Origin: Echinococcus granulosus
Lineage: Eukaryota > Platyhelminthes > Cestoda > Cyclophyllidea > Taeniidae
Direction: 5' to 3'
Length of the DNA stretch: 64,000 nucleotides
Assembly: GCF_000524195.1 (NCBI RefSeq)
Contig: NW_020170383.1
Span: forward strand, 1,427,247-1,491,246
Under the pieces are notes generated by a model. The model had not been told where the DNA came from. It was given only the letters and a program-made list of their open reading frames with translations, and did no database searches. The position numbers and the translations under genes are program-made. How positions within the stretch are numbered: the first letter of the stretch is position 1; each line of letters starts with the position of its first letter. Shown here one piece after another: positions 1-11,026 of this stretch.

Positions 1-2189
1 ATTTATGAAAAAGACAGTAAATGCAACTAGACACTACTTGTCAGAAGCAACTACACGAAGAACCTCGCATCTACACGTGACACTTCCCAAAGCGAATCCC
101 TACGGCATAGGGCTACGCTTAATAAATTAGTTTGCTGTCACGTGTACGACGCAAAATAGGACACCGGAAGAATTGGCACTTAGACATTGACGCCCATGAT
201 ATCAGCCCCTATTAAAGTGCTTCGTAAGCAATGAGCAGCTGTAATACGAGGAAAGTCCACCATTTGATTAGACGCAGCCGGATAAACATAGTGCTGCCAC
301 TCGTCGAAAGCTAATAAGATATTTGGGTACAGGCATCCCGAAGGTACGAAAACTGACAAAAGCATTAAGAGTGATGCTCATGCAGAGTTAATAGAAGTGG
401 ACAATTACTGGCTACGTTTCGTCACAGCTACTGGCAGTCAGCGTGATCAATTCGAGGAGGTAAACATCCTCATGGGTCAATGGCAAGCCCTCTCTAGCAT
501 ATTGAACTTCTGCCCAATCTAGCCAGAATTTGCCAATCATTGGTTTAACAACGCGGTGTAACAAATGTTTATGCTAACAAGATAAACTGAAGCGACTTTT
601 CCACTCCAAACTGGAATACTCCATTCTTGAACTGCTAAAAATGCATTGCACACCAGCATTATGAGACATCGCGTATTTCCACACACAGAATTAAAAATCC
701 TAACAATTTGGTAATGTAATGAAATCCAAACTTTGGATTAGAGAACCGAAAAGAGGATGGAACCGTCACAGCTGGTTTTCAAGACAACTGCTAAAAACAA
801 TTTCAATTGTCATGCCATACGGACGTGCGCATAATAGCACAAACACTGAGGTGGTCGCACCAGCTGCCATTAATCGGCAGTTGAACCACCTAAATGGTCG
901 TATTTTACAAAAGAGCAAATGCGCCTAAACAACTGATTACTCTTCCATTTGAAGCCTGTTGTTCCACGCCAGAAAGAAAAAAGGACCCGTGAGGTGTGCT
1001 AGACCACTTTGGTGAACCTAGCTAGCTTGGTGGTTGATGTGACAGTGAATGCCGACAGTGACATGTGGCGGCTGGTAATCTGATGAGATTGACAGGCACC
1101 TCAATCCTGCACCACCAGCAAGGTTTCAGGTTGATTACAAAAGCAGCAGCAGCAGTAGGAGCATCAACAATAACAACGACATCAGGGGCAGCGGTAAAGT
1201 CTGCACGCGGCAGGGGACTTCTAAAAGGCATGTAAACAGCTGAGCTGCTCTTAAACACAAGCAAACGCCGTCTTACAAGGAGATCAACCAAATAGTCAGT
1301 GCCACTTGAAGTGAAGCTACTTCGTTTATGCTAGACAGACATGGATTTCATAATGCTGTTTAAAAAGTGGAAAAAAATCCATCCAATTCCCTAATTATGC
1401 TAAAGGAATTCGGATTATACATTTCTGAAGTATGTTAATACTGGTATCATACAATAACTCATTGCAGGTAAAACTTAATAAGGAGTAGGGAAGGAGCCGA
1501 GCCGCAAATCCTAGTCTTGCATTCTCTAATCAATGCACAAATGCGAATGAACGCCATTCCTCCTGCATTTCCTGATCGAGAACACCGTGGTCAGCTTAAA
1601 TTGGTTCGTTGAGTTCTGTGCGAACTCGACTTCTGCAAGTGCTTCTAACTGAGGGTTGGAACTTCGTAATACCAAATTTTGTGCTTAATTTCAAAATTAA
1701 CCTTTCAAGATAGAGCTTTTGTCAATACAAACATCTTAGGGAGGAAGAAGCTCCCCGACCAGGTTCAAAATTTTATACTTTTTGGTCGGAAGTGAAAAAG
1801 GTCAATCTTTAAACGATTGTGTGTGGTATGATTATGTCAGAACTTTTGGCGTATATGAGATATTTCTAAATGACATGCTAGCATGCACTCATCCACAGAA
1901 TTGAATCCATTCATAAAAGGTGATAGGGTTAGTGGATTGCAGTAACTGAAGGCTCCCCTAAGTGGGCAAATGGTCATCATCGGTGCAGGCATTGTTTGCT
2001 AATTAAGCACTGACTTGTCCATTGTCCACCTTAGCCAAATTACGGTAGAACAGGCATATTCCACATAGGATTGAATGATGTAATTAGTAGAATCAGCAAT
2101 AGCAATACAATTACTAGACTTTCTGCGTCAGTAAAGTTAAAATGAGAGAAAAGGGGGAGTAACTGGCATGAATATGCATGAGGACTCAC
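1..2189. other. Downstream beta-catenin intron, no exon seen
   Basis: By position this is the intron after beta-catenin exon 4. I looked on the minus strand for the expected next armadillo segment (the region matching LYSPIENIQRVAAGVLCEL in the human protein) and did not find it, so the remaining exons should lie left of base 1. The short open frames here show no domain or codon pattern. The 1140-1210 stretch has a short CAG/CAA-rich tract. Confidence 0.5.
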
Positions 2190-2351
2190 CCTGAACCTCG
2201 AAAGATGGAGACGAGTGCCAGGTTCCCTCGAAAGCATATGCATGGCTACGCAGATTCCCTCTATTATCTCCTCCAAACGCACGTTGTGAACCATCGTCTG
2301 GGACCCACTAAGGGCGGCTCCGTTGCCATTGCGCTGCGCTGCGGCTTTGCG
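2190..2351 (-). CDS. CTNNB1: Beta-catenin coding exon 4
   Basis: Encodes residues 579-632 and was found by homology, since the open stretch is short. The segment [20 protein letters not shown] aligns with human GVRMEEIVEGCTGALHI. A low-complexity Ala/Asn/Gly lead-in corresponds to the variable linker before that helix. The acceptor has a strong pyrimidine run (CTTCCCTAG) and the donor is GTGAGT; both ends are phase 0, matching exon 3. Confidence 0.88.
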
Positions 2352-5300
2352 CTAGGGAAGGAAACAATAGATAAACTAAACAGATATCCCACAACAAGTG
2401 GATTAGTTGTTGGTCGGATGCTCCCACGTGAAAAGGACGCAAGGGCAATAGAGGACTAGGCATTTTCTTGTCCTGTTAAATTTTGCAACTCAAGAGCGCT
2501 AGATTAGCATGTGATTTGCATTAATTAACAGGGCAGACATGAGAAAAAAGAAAGTTGGCGAGAAACCAGATGCGGAAAAAAAGCCTGTGTTTGAGCGAAC
2601 AAGATGAATTCATTTCCATTTCAAGATTCGAAAAAACAATTATTTACTGGATGAGTGACCCCGATCTGAGAAGCGGCAGATGACCGCCCGTGATGTGTAC
2701 ATGGAGTGGGTTTTTCTACTGCACAATGAATAACAGGCTTCTTAAATAATATTTCCCGTGCGTTGATGGAGATAAGAAAGACTAACACTAAACTACACAC
2801 CACACAGTTCCCACTTTTAACAACGATTCGACCATATGGTTTACCTAATTATTATGTCAGCAAAACGCTCCGAGGCCTTTTTGTTGACGGCGTTGTTTAT
2901 TCTATTCAACCATCAGAATTGCATCTTCTGAGGTTGGAGAAGTTCCAGTGGTGCAAGAGGAAGTCCAACTAATCCGAAGTTGGAGGAAGTGATTTATGAA
3001 GGAGGAGGGCGAAATTATCGAGTGACAATGTGTGTCTAAGCGGATTGGCAATTTACGAACCTTCTTATTGGCCACAGAGCGTTTGAAGTGGTTGCGGTGG
3101 CTGTTGGCAGCATGCCTTCCACGTGAGTCGCGATCTTGGCCCAACCACTCCCGATACGAAAAACCAAGCCGGCAAGGGTGGCATGCTCTGTTTGGATTTC
3201 ATTTCATACACTCAACTCAACACCCAATATGGCCGCATTACAACTAATTGTGGCCAACCCTCGATCCCCGGGAATTTGTCCAGAGCAACTGTCCGTAAGT
3301 TTCATGCGTTGGTAGATATGAGTGGGGAATCTTGATATCAGTACACGAACTGCTGGTAACCCTAATCAAGTGATGGTGACTGCCATCCCGTCAAAATTAC
3401 GACTAAAAACTGAAACCAGTTTCCTGTGTTGTTCCGTCCGCACTAACTTGACATGTGGCCGTGTTCAGGTGGTTGAACGACATAAACAAATGCGGAATTT
3501 GTGCAGTTATGAACAAGTATTAAATAGTCTAGCTCAGATAATTAGCACCGGTATAACCGCTAGTGGAAAATGAAAGTGATACAAACGGATTTGGTGAAAA
3601 CAACCGAAAGGCAGTGATGTCTTCCAGTGACGATTCCAAGCTTAGCATTTTAGTTTTAAAACGCGTTTTAGACCCGACTCTGGATGACTAAATTGAATGT
3701 GGAAGTATGCTGACTTTTGTGTTCATAACTTGAATTATAGACAGAAATCGGTGCACATACGACAATTTAAACCAGAAAATGTAGACGGACAGCACTGGAT
3801 GTTATTTGAGGCAGTACGACAGACAAATCTGTTGACCAAGTACATGGTATTTCTGAAATAGGCCACGTACAAAAATCCATTGTTGTTTTCGAATATCATC
3901 CAATTACCGCCAAATCATGCAGACAGACTTAGAACTTCAAATAGACCACTCATAGGTGAAAGTAAAACACACGAGAAGCGACGGAACCAGCGCCTGTGTA
4001 TACGATGTGACGGCTGCTTTGAAATTTGGGTCAGCGCCTACAAGACAGCGACTACTTGGTTTACCGAAATACCACCAACAAGCAAAACGGCAACGAGACA
4101 CCAGTGCACCTGTAAACCGAGCTTACACGCCTGCAGAAACTCCGCACTCAGGCGGCTTTCAAACCAAGCATGATCCGATTAATAAGCCTTCGAAACTGTA
4201 GCGCCTACTCACAACTTACTGTACGTAAACAGTTGAAATAAAAAGGCACCATTGGGTGACCCGGAAGTTTCCATCACGCAAGAATGACACAAAATTAGAA
4301 TAAAATAGTCTTTCAAGGTTCAAATTCTAGACGATGCCCCTCTGCTGCAACACTATTCGAAGTGGGTGAAATGGTTGTCGTGTGATCATTGGAATCAAGC
4401 TAACATGACGGTTTACACATTGGTTAAATTGCCACATTAGTGTTCCCCGGATGGTCTTTATTAAAAAAAATCAGGTACACCACCAGCGGTACAACAGGAG
4501 GGCTCAACTAGCAGACTGGGTATAAGGAAACAGTCTTTGCCCAGGGCATAATCCCCATCGAGGCACTTCATCCTGAAAAGCACGTGATGCGTGAACTGGA
4601 TTAGTGCAAGGACCTGCAAACAGGACGCTGTTGTTGTTAAACAATTGTCAAAATCGAAATGATTAAGATTTAGAACGTTGTGAGAATGCCAAAGTTTGTG
4701 CAAGTTTGGTATATCGAAAACATTTGGAATGAAGTAATTTATTTTTCCAAAACACACGCAAGAACGTGTGCACTAGTCAGCTAGTTTGGCGGTTCTAGCA
4801 TCACCAGGACGATTATGGCTAATGTGAGGGGGAAGACAAAAACCACTAGCGTTCAGACAGGAGCGGGTGGGCCAGTGTGGCACCATGTCAGTGATCCAGG
4901 CTGTCGTAATGACTGCATTTATCATCCACCCCGAGAGTGTTAGTTCCAGTACACTGACTAGAAGACAAATTAAGCAAACTGGGCAGCCATGGGGCATAAT
5001 GAGAACGCGAACAGCTCCACGCTGGTAGTATTTGTGCCTACTGAGGAGGATATGGGTGGTGTCGGCGGTTTTGATGTAGTGATTGAGGCAGAAGCGAAAA
5101 AAGTGCAGAACTCTATGTAACTTCTTGGGGCTAGTTGTGTGATGTAATCGAGACAAAATGAAACCAGAGTAACTCCACACCACACCCAATGAGGAGCAGG
5201 TGATTGGGTGGCCCGCCGCATCCAAACTGCCGCATTGACCGCGTGGCTTATCAAACACAACAAACATAACAAGGAATTGTCAGACGCCTGATTTCCCCTT

Positions 5301-8300
5301 CCCTTACTCCTCTCCCACTGCCACGTCAAGTGCACCGCTGCGAAACCGCACCCATACACATCGCCCGCCACTTTTGGTAGTCACAGTCGAAGCATCAATG
5401 GGGGAGTGCGGTGCAGTTGTCGTGATGACTCAACAGGGACGATGACTCACTTCCGCCAGTGAAGGGCCTGTCCACGTTCAAGCGAGTGGACACGGACCGG
5501 CCTAGGCGAAAACCTTTTCAATCAATGGTCGACTGTTACGGCAGCGTTCACTCAATCGTACAAATTGAACCATTTCAACCTCTCATAGTTGGTATTGGCT
5601 AAACAGGACATTTCACCTTTCTCGTCCCAATTTAATCCTATTTGGTAAGTATGGGGTGCAGAATGGACGCAGCAAAATAGCGTATCCAAAGCAAGAAATT
5701 GTCCCGAGGTATGTCACTTCAGCATGTTCTTTTAAAAGTAGCGAATTCATTTTCCTCTACTTAAAGAGGACCAGTCGATATTAATAAATTGCAAATTTTT
5801 GTTTCACACGGGATAAATCTGCAAGGACGAATTCAGCCTTAAAAAATGCATCCCCTGGAGTCCCTTCGGCCACAGCAGTAGGAGGCCACACACACTCTTA
5901 TTTTTTTAACCTCGTTTTTGTGCATTCAGCTGCGAAAGCATAAAATTTATATCGTCCGGTTTCGATGGCAAGGCTTGAGTCAACTGGCTAAATTCAAGAC
6001 GTTGTTTGCACCAGTTAATAAACGGGAGTCGCGCTCTTGTCACCCCAGCCAGCTTTGCGTAATGGCATGGCGGGAACAAATTTCCTATCAGACGGCGTGA
6101 CGTTTCCTCGCTTCGAGATACCTTTTCGACTACCGATGGAGGTCTTAGAGAATTTTGCAACGTTTGGATTCAAAACCTGCAAACCACTTTTACGCTTTTA
6201 CCATGAATAGCTTAAATCGTTTATCTCTTGCAAAGATTCCTCTACTTTGGAATTTCAAGTCATATTTTACTGTACCCTATTAGAACTCTCTAAAATTTGA
6301 GCCAATTTTTGGTGGCTTTTTTGAAAGCAGTACTGTAGAAGAGATACTATTAAGTCTTACTTAGTTCATAAATTCGTTTGTAAGTGCAAGACCAGTTATT
6401 TTTAAATTTCACATGAATGTAATCCTGTAAAGTAGGCGAAGAATGCAGCATAGGAACTGGACCGTCTATGATGCTCACATTTAAAACTGCAACCTATAAA
6501 TGTTGCCTGAAATTGGTGCAGATTTTTGCTGTAGGATAAGCGGGAGTTCTGACATTTATTTAACGAGACCAGGAAAAGAGGATATTCCCATCATTAGTGT
6601 TGACCCCTCGACAAATTTGCTAAATGTCAATGGTACAAGTCGATAATGCAATCTGCCATGTTGACGAGATATGGTGGAAAAATGGAAGAAAACATGCATA
6701 AGAAAACATTAAAACTAAGGGAATTGGTGAGCCTTCGATGTGTTTGAAGCCAAAGTCAACCCTCATTCAGCAGTAGAAACTGCCATAAGCAAGGGACGTA
6801 AAATAGAAACCATGGCTCGAAATATTCGAAGAAATAATGATTAGAAAGTATAGTACGTATAGGGATGCGCAACTGATTAAGTGTTCCAGACACTTATCAT
6901 AGACCAATACAAGGTCACAAATTAGTGCGGCCAAAGGTCAAGAAATCACATTTTTCAAACTTAATACCAAAACAAAAACACACCATATCTAGTTTTATGG
7001 AGTAGGCTGTTGATCGAGCCATGCATTTGAGGGCAGTCAGACTCACCTTGGAGATTTCGTACTGGGTGGCGTAGAGGAGGACAGAAAGGCCGGCGACGAT
7101 CCCCGCCTCTAGCATAGGCCGGTGATTGTCGACATTCATGGAGAGATTTCGTAACAGACCCACCACCGCCTTGATAAGAGTCCACGAAGTGAGGGGATTA
7201 TGTGGCGGTTGACAGACAAGGCCGAGCTCCGGACATACACCAGCCGTCGCAGCGTGCAGAACATGGGCCACAGGGATGTGGCCACCGAGTAGGGTGACAA
7301 ACTCATTACGCGCCTTCTCCTCCTCTTCGTGTCGACTTGTTAGGTGACGCAGTGCACACATACTGGGCTCCAGGATCTCCTCCTTTGCGTGACAATGTCC
7401 AAGTGCGTGCAACAGGCCGCGTAGACCTCCTCTCTAAATGCCAAGGCATAAGGTACAGCAAGGAGGTCACTTACCCTATATACAATCAACTTGTTGGCAC
7501 TGTTATTACATGTGAGATTAGAGAGGATTCCAGCAGCGCAAGTAACGATGTTCAGGTCATTGCTGCCGAGGAGTTGAACAACCGTCTGAAGGATGGGTTG
7601 GAGGTCATTCAGTTTGGTGGCGGCATCAGAGAGGTTCCGTAGCGTCCACAGACAATTAAGCACCAGACGAGAGCTAGTGTTATTCAAGTGTTTTGCCAAA
7701 GCCTCCATGCCTCCAGCTTCGATTATCACTGGCTTGTTCGAAGTACAGACACTGAGAACCTTCAAAACACGTGCAGTGGTCCAAAGTAGCTTCTCGTATT
7801 GGTAGGTGTTTAGAATGCGAATGAGCTCAGTAGGACCACCTCCGGCAAGAATCTGGAGTTTGCTCTCCTGATGGCTGTAGGCAAGAATTTGCAGACAGTC
7901 AGTGCAAATGGTAAGGAACTTTATGTTGTTCTTCTGCAGTAAAGACGTCAGTTTCTGCAGGCATCCACTCTGCCGCACAACCGCTTTTGCGCCTTCTTGA
8001 TGAAGCAAAAGGTTATGAAGAGTCGTGATGGCGTAAAACAAGACAGATTCAACAGGGGAGTTAAGAAGTCCCACGAGGCAAGGTACACAATTAGCAAGAA
8101 AAATTTCCTAAAAATAAGAAAGCAAAGACAAACAAGTTACCTTGAGACCAGTTTGAGTTTGCGACATGTTGTAGAGTGTACCAGCTAGAAGTCTGACAGT
8201 CTCAGGATCACCGGTAGGGTCTAGTGCCGAAAGGATGCACGAAATCATTTCCTTGGACTGAATCAAAGCATCGATAGCCTCTGACTTGCTTAGATGAAAC

Positions 8301-8854
8301 ACCATTGTAGAGGCCTGATAGATTACAAATTTATCATCCTCATCTTTGATGAGCCGCACGAGTTCAGGAATAGCATTTTCAGCCTCATCGGTGTCGAGAT
8401 CGGATATTTTATTTCCCCTTATATCCATCGTTGCATCGGATCTGGAGCAGGTCATGCCGGTGACTTCACTATTATGATCCATCCCAATGATGCTACTAGC
8501 ACTTGGAGTACCAGGGGATAGTAGGCACGATTCTGATGGATAGACGGACATGGGTCCACTGGATGACCAAGCGGGAACATAAGGGCCGGAGGCCTGGCTC
8601 AAGATGCTTTCTTCAGGTTCAATTTCATCCAGGTTCCCCTTGCTATTAATACTGGGAGTATGAGTAGTTAACGCAGACTGGATACCGGAATCAGCAAGAT
8701 ATTGATTTTGCTGCCAAAGCCGAGTTTGCTGCTTTTTGTCAAGAGGCTGCATTGGTGCCTCTAGTAGATCATAAGTCTCAGATAAGTATGAGCAGCTCGA
8801 AAGTTCCCCACGAAGCTGATTGGCAGACTTGCCTGTAGAATCAAAGTTGGCCAT
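2190..8854 (-). CDS. CTNNB1: Beta-catenin (armadillo), 5' four coding exons, 3' end off window
   Basis: Co-activator of TCF/LEF in canonical Wnt signalling and, in many family members, a cadherin partner. Exons in transcript order are 8141-8854, 7475-8107, 7047-7433 and 2190-2351. All junctions are phase 0 with GT-AG introns of 33 nt, 41 nt and 4.7 kb, giving 632 residues. The start ATG at 8854 follows an in-frame TAA two codons upstream. Residues 52-68 hold the degron [17 protein letters not shown], with Ser56, Ser60, Thr64 and Ser68 spaced like human Ser33/Ser37/Thr41/Ser45. Armadillo repeats run from about residue 150 to the end. Lys301 (in NIKF) and Lys403 (in AATK) match the human charged buttons Lys312 and Lys435. 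The last armadillo repeats, C-terminal activation tail and stop lie beyond base 1. The degron suggests the signalling paralogue rather than an adhesion-only form; that is inference. Confidence 0.95.
2352..7046 (-). other. CTNNB1: 4.7 kb intron 3 of beta-catenin
   Basis: GT-AG bounded and phase 0, about a hundred times longer than the two introns upstream of it. Most of it is AT-rich with no recognisable content. The GC-richer block at 4770-5500 is described separately. Short open frames at 2.9-4.2 kb have no recognisable domain. Confidence 0.8.
4770..5500. repeat. Probable dispersed-repeat block inside beta-catenin intron 3
   Basis: This stretch is visibly GC-richer than its surroundings and stays open in two overlapping minus-strand frames (164 and 133 codons). 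Neither frame shows a domain, and openness in several frames is expected from higher GC and fewer stop codons. The edges are abrupt. I read it as a decayed insertion of an interspersed repeat, but I see no terminal repeats, target duplication or poly-A tail to class it. Confidence 0.3.
7047..7433 (-). CDS. CTNNB1: Beta-catenin coding exon 3: later armadillo repeats with insertion
   Basis: Encodes residues 450-578. [18 protein letters not shown] and [15 protein letters not shown] match the family. Between them, residues about 511-533 carry some 18 more residues than the short loop in human beta-catenin (LLHPPSHWPL). There is no AG close to the 3' edge of the extra block, so it is unlikely to be an unspliced intron. 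The exon ends at GTGAGT after codon AAG. Confidence 0.93.
7475..8107 (-). CDS. CTNNB1: Beta-catenin coding exon 2: central armadillo repeats
   Basis: Encodes residues 239-449 and is the most conserved part of the gene. Near-identical family blocks include [58 protein letters not shown] and [14 protein letters not shown]. It contains both conserved charged-button lysines. The acceptor is TTTTTAG before GAA and the donor GTAAGT follows AGG. Confidence 0.96.
8141..8854 (-). CDS. CTNNB1: Beta-catenin coding exon 1: degron, start of armadillo domain
   Basis: Encodes residues 1-238. The acidic/Ser-rich N-terminus carries the GSK3/CK1 phosphorylation and beta-TrCP site, preceded by RLWQQNQYL, which resembles the human HWQQQSYL context. 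Residues about 150-238 (from [17 protein letters not shown]) align with the alpha-catenin-binding segment and first armadillo repeats. The donor GTAACT follows codon AAG of GLK. Confidence 0.95.
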
Positions 8855-9542
8855 GATTTATGGAACAGAAGATGGTCCCGAGGTTAAAATAGACCAACAC
8901 CCCAGAAATCGAAATCCATGGACGCCAAGGAATGACCTTGATGGGAGACTAATATTAATCCCGGCATAGCAAAATAAAAACTTTGGACCACATGCGTTGT
9001 CTAAATATTCAATTTTTTTCCTAAATAAAATCATGATTTTTTCATCCAAAGGCGCGATGGGGCTGTGACATAGAAAGGTCCGAAGTATCGGAAAACTCTA
9101 CATTTTAGAAATGAAACGCATATCAATATCGCCAAGTGATTATTCTCCTAAATAAAAGAAATACTTTAAATCGTTTAAATTTGTGTTTTAAGTAACATAT
9201 GGAAACTTAAAAGGTGTATTTAAATTCGCAACATCACTTGTGAGCGATTATAAATCACGGATGATTTACTAAGGTTTTACAAAGGGACAATTCTTTGCAA
9301 TATGAGAATTTCTATCTTGTTACCTGATAGCTAATTGCAAGCCACTAACGTCTTTAAATTTAGCAATGCAGACAACTGAGAGGGCTGTGTAATAATTTAC
9401 CTATTTGTTTGATTCTCCGCTTGTTTTCAAAGTCACTTAAGGCTCGGTGATTTTACTTATACTTGGTAGCATGGCTACTCAGTCATACCAGCAGCCCCAG
9501 GCCTTCTGTAAATCGATAACACATATGCTGTTCTAGTACTAT

Positions 9543-9738
9543 TGTAGCGTCCCGAGACTCCCTGAAGAAAAAAGAAGATACAATACTCGGACAGGATATA
9601 TATTCAGTGCAGAGAAGGTGTCTGGGCTATTGGCATGGCCCAAAAGGCCAGCCCATCCGGCGAGGTACAGGAGGGCTAATTCAAAGTACAAAAGTGGCGC
9701 CTCACCAATACCGAGGGGCAAACCACTATCGTACTACA
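9543..9738 (+). mobile_element. Solo LTR copy A1, 196 bp, with CTAT target duplication
   Basis: It begins TGTAGCGTCCCGAGACT and ends GTACTACA, the TG...CA ends of an LTR. It is flanked by CTAT on both sides (9539-9542 and 9739-9742), a 4-bp target duplication typical of Ty3/Gypsy-type integration. It aligns over its whole length with copy C in inverted orientation. No internal coding region accompanies it, so it is a solo LTR. It sits exactly at the left end of the older copy A2. Confidence 0.75.
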
Positions 9739-9742
9739 CTAT

Positions 9743-9910
9743 TGTAGGGTCTCGAGACTTCTCTCACGTCGAAAAAATGCTTGATGCTCAAGTAGAATAT
9801 GCACATTTGAAATACAGAAGGCCTTGGGGCTACCAGTTTGGCCCGAATGCCACCCCACTCTGTGAAGGTACAATGGTGGGGACCCAAAGTGGCCTCTTTA
9901 CTAAAGCTGA
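9743..9910 (+). repeat. Older, diverged LTR copy A2 in tandem with A1
   Basis: It starts TGTAGGGTCTCGAGACT right after A1's target duplication and follows the same order of motifs as A1 (GCACATTTG...CAGAAGG, GGGCTACC, GAGGTAC-like, CCAAAGTGG), with many substitutions and small indels. The right end is lost. The divergence and junction suggest A1 inserted at the edge of A2. Confidence 0.55.
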
Positions 9911-10214
9911 GTGTCTAACAAGTAATGATTTGCATAATGTCTTTAGTCCTCGGAAAAGTCCCGGGGTGCTATATTACTACCAACAGCAAAGACATTAACT
10001 ATGAAAAAAAACTTTATAAGATTCAGAATTATTTACGCAAAAGAATCAATTGTTGATGCCAGTCAATAAAATTATTCAACCCCGAAACTATACAAATTAC
10101 GATCACTAGTATAAATTAAACGCCAGTGAATCACGAAAGTGAGCCATAATATCAGCGTACTACGTTGGTGGTTTAACTCTCGATTTTGGTGAAAGACCTC
10201 TTCGTCTTGGCTAT

Positions 10215-10340
10215 TGTACCTCGCAGGTGGGTTGGCCTCCGAGCCATGCCGGTAGCCCTTATACCTTCTGTACGTCAAATGTGGATATTCTGTTAGAGTA
10301 TTATGCCTTCTTTCGTCTTCAGAAAAGTCCTAGAATTCTA
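10215..10340 (-). repeat. Diverged LTR fragment B, inverted
   Basis: The reverse complement matches the middle of the A1/C element: CTGAAGACGAAAG, the ACAGAATAT block, CAGAAGG, GGGCTACCGGCATGG, GGCCAACCCACC and GAGGTACAA. Both LTR ends are missing or unrecognisable. It is more decayed than A1 or C. Confidence 0.5.
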
Positions 10341-10509
10341 AAATTAGTGCTTGAATTATGTTCAAAGGAATTTTCGCATATACCCAGATTAGTGCTCCAT
10401 CGCCAAAATATTATCAGAAAACTAATCTTAAAGCCGGTTTATTGAGCAAAAGACAGAATCTAAAGTAATGACACGAAAATAGTACTCTGTACCCATTTTT
10501 CATTAACAA

Positions 10510-10609
10510 NNNNNNNNNNNNNNNNNNNNNNNNNNNNNNNNNNNNNNNNNNNNNNNNNNNNNNNNNNNNNNNNNNNNNNNNNNNNNNNNNNNNNNNNNNN
10601 NNNNNNNNN
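10510..10609. other. Assembly gap (100 N)
   Basis: A run of exactly 100 N, the usual placeholder for a gap of unknown size. It lies among inverted copies of the same LTR family, a likely reason for the failed assembly. Confidence 0.99.
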
Positions 10610-10827
10610 ATATGGTATCCCATCAACCAAAAGAAACGCGCTTAAGGTGTTTTTGCGCAATTAATATTTTTACAAAATGGTTGTTGCTACTTCTTCGTAA
10701 CAGGCTTGTGCAGGTCATTCAAGTACAATGTCACTTATGTTGGTAATAATCTCATTGCGGAACCCGAAAATTAAGGTGATTTCCAAAAAGTGGACGTCGT
10801 TTTTAGTTTTCTATTGGAAGTCTTTAC

Positions 10828-11026
10828 TGTAATACGATAATGGTTTGTCCCTCGGTAGTAGTGAGGTGCCACTTTTTACTTTGAATTAGCCCCCTTGTAC
10901 CTCACTGGGTGGGCTGGCCTTTCGGACCATGCCAATAGCCCAGACACCTTCTCAGTGCTGAATATATGCATATTCTGCCCGAGTATTGTGTCTTGTTTCG
11001 TCTTCAGGGAGTCTCGGGACGCAACA
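10828..11026 (-). mobile_element. Solo LTR copy C, 199 bp, with TTAC target duplication
   Basis: On the minus strand it begins TGTTGCGTCCCGAGACTC and ends CGTATTACA. It is flanked by TTAC at 10824-10827 and again at 11027-11030. Its length and sequence match A1 closely, in inverted orientation. Two independent 4-bp duplications (here and around A1) fix the ends of the family. Confidence 0.78.

Noticed and set aside
4773..5371. Two long overlapping minus-strand open frames (164 and 133 codons)
   Set aside because: No domain, no splice context, open in two frames at once, and located in a beta-catenin intron; most likely a compositional effect of a GC-richer repeat.
9543..9600. CTGAAGA...GAAA words in the LTR family, reminiscent of a hammerhead ribozyme core
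   Set aside because: There is no room for helix II between the two core words, and the words are not kept in copies A1 and A2. TG...CA ends with 4-bp duplications fit an LTR better.
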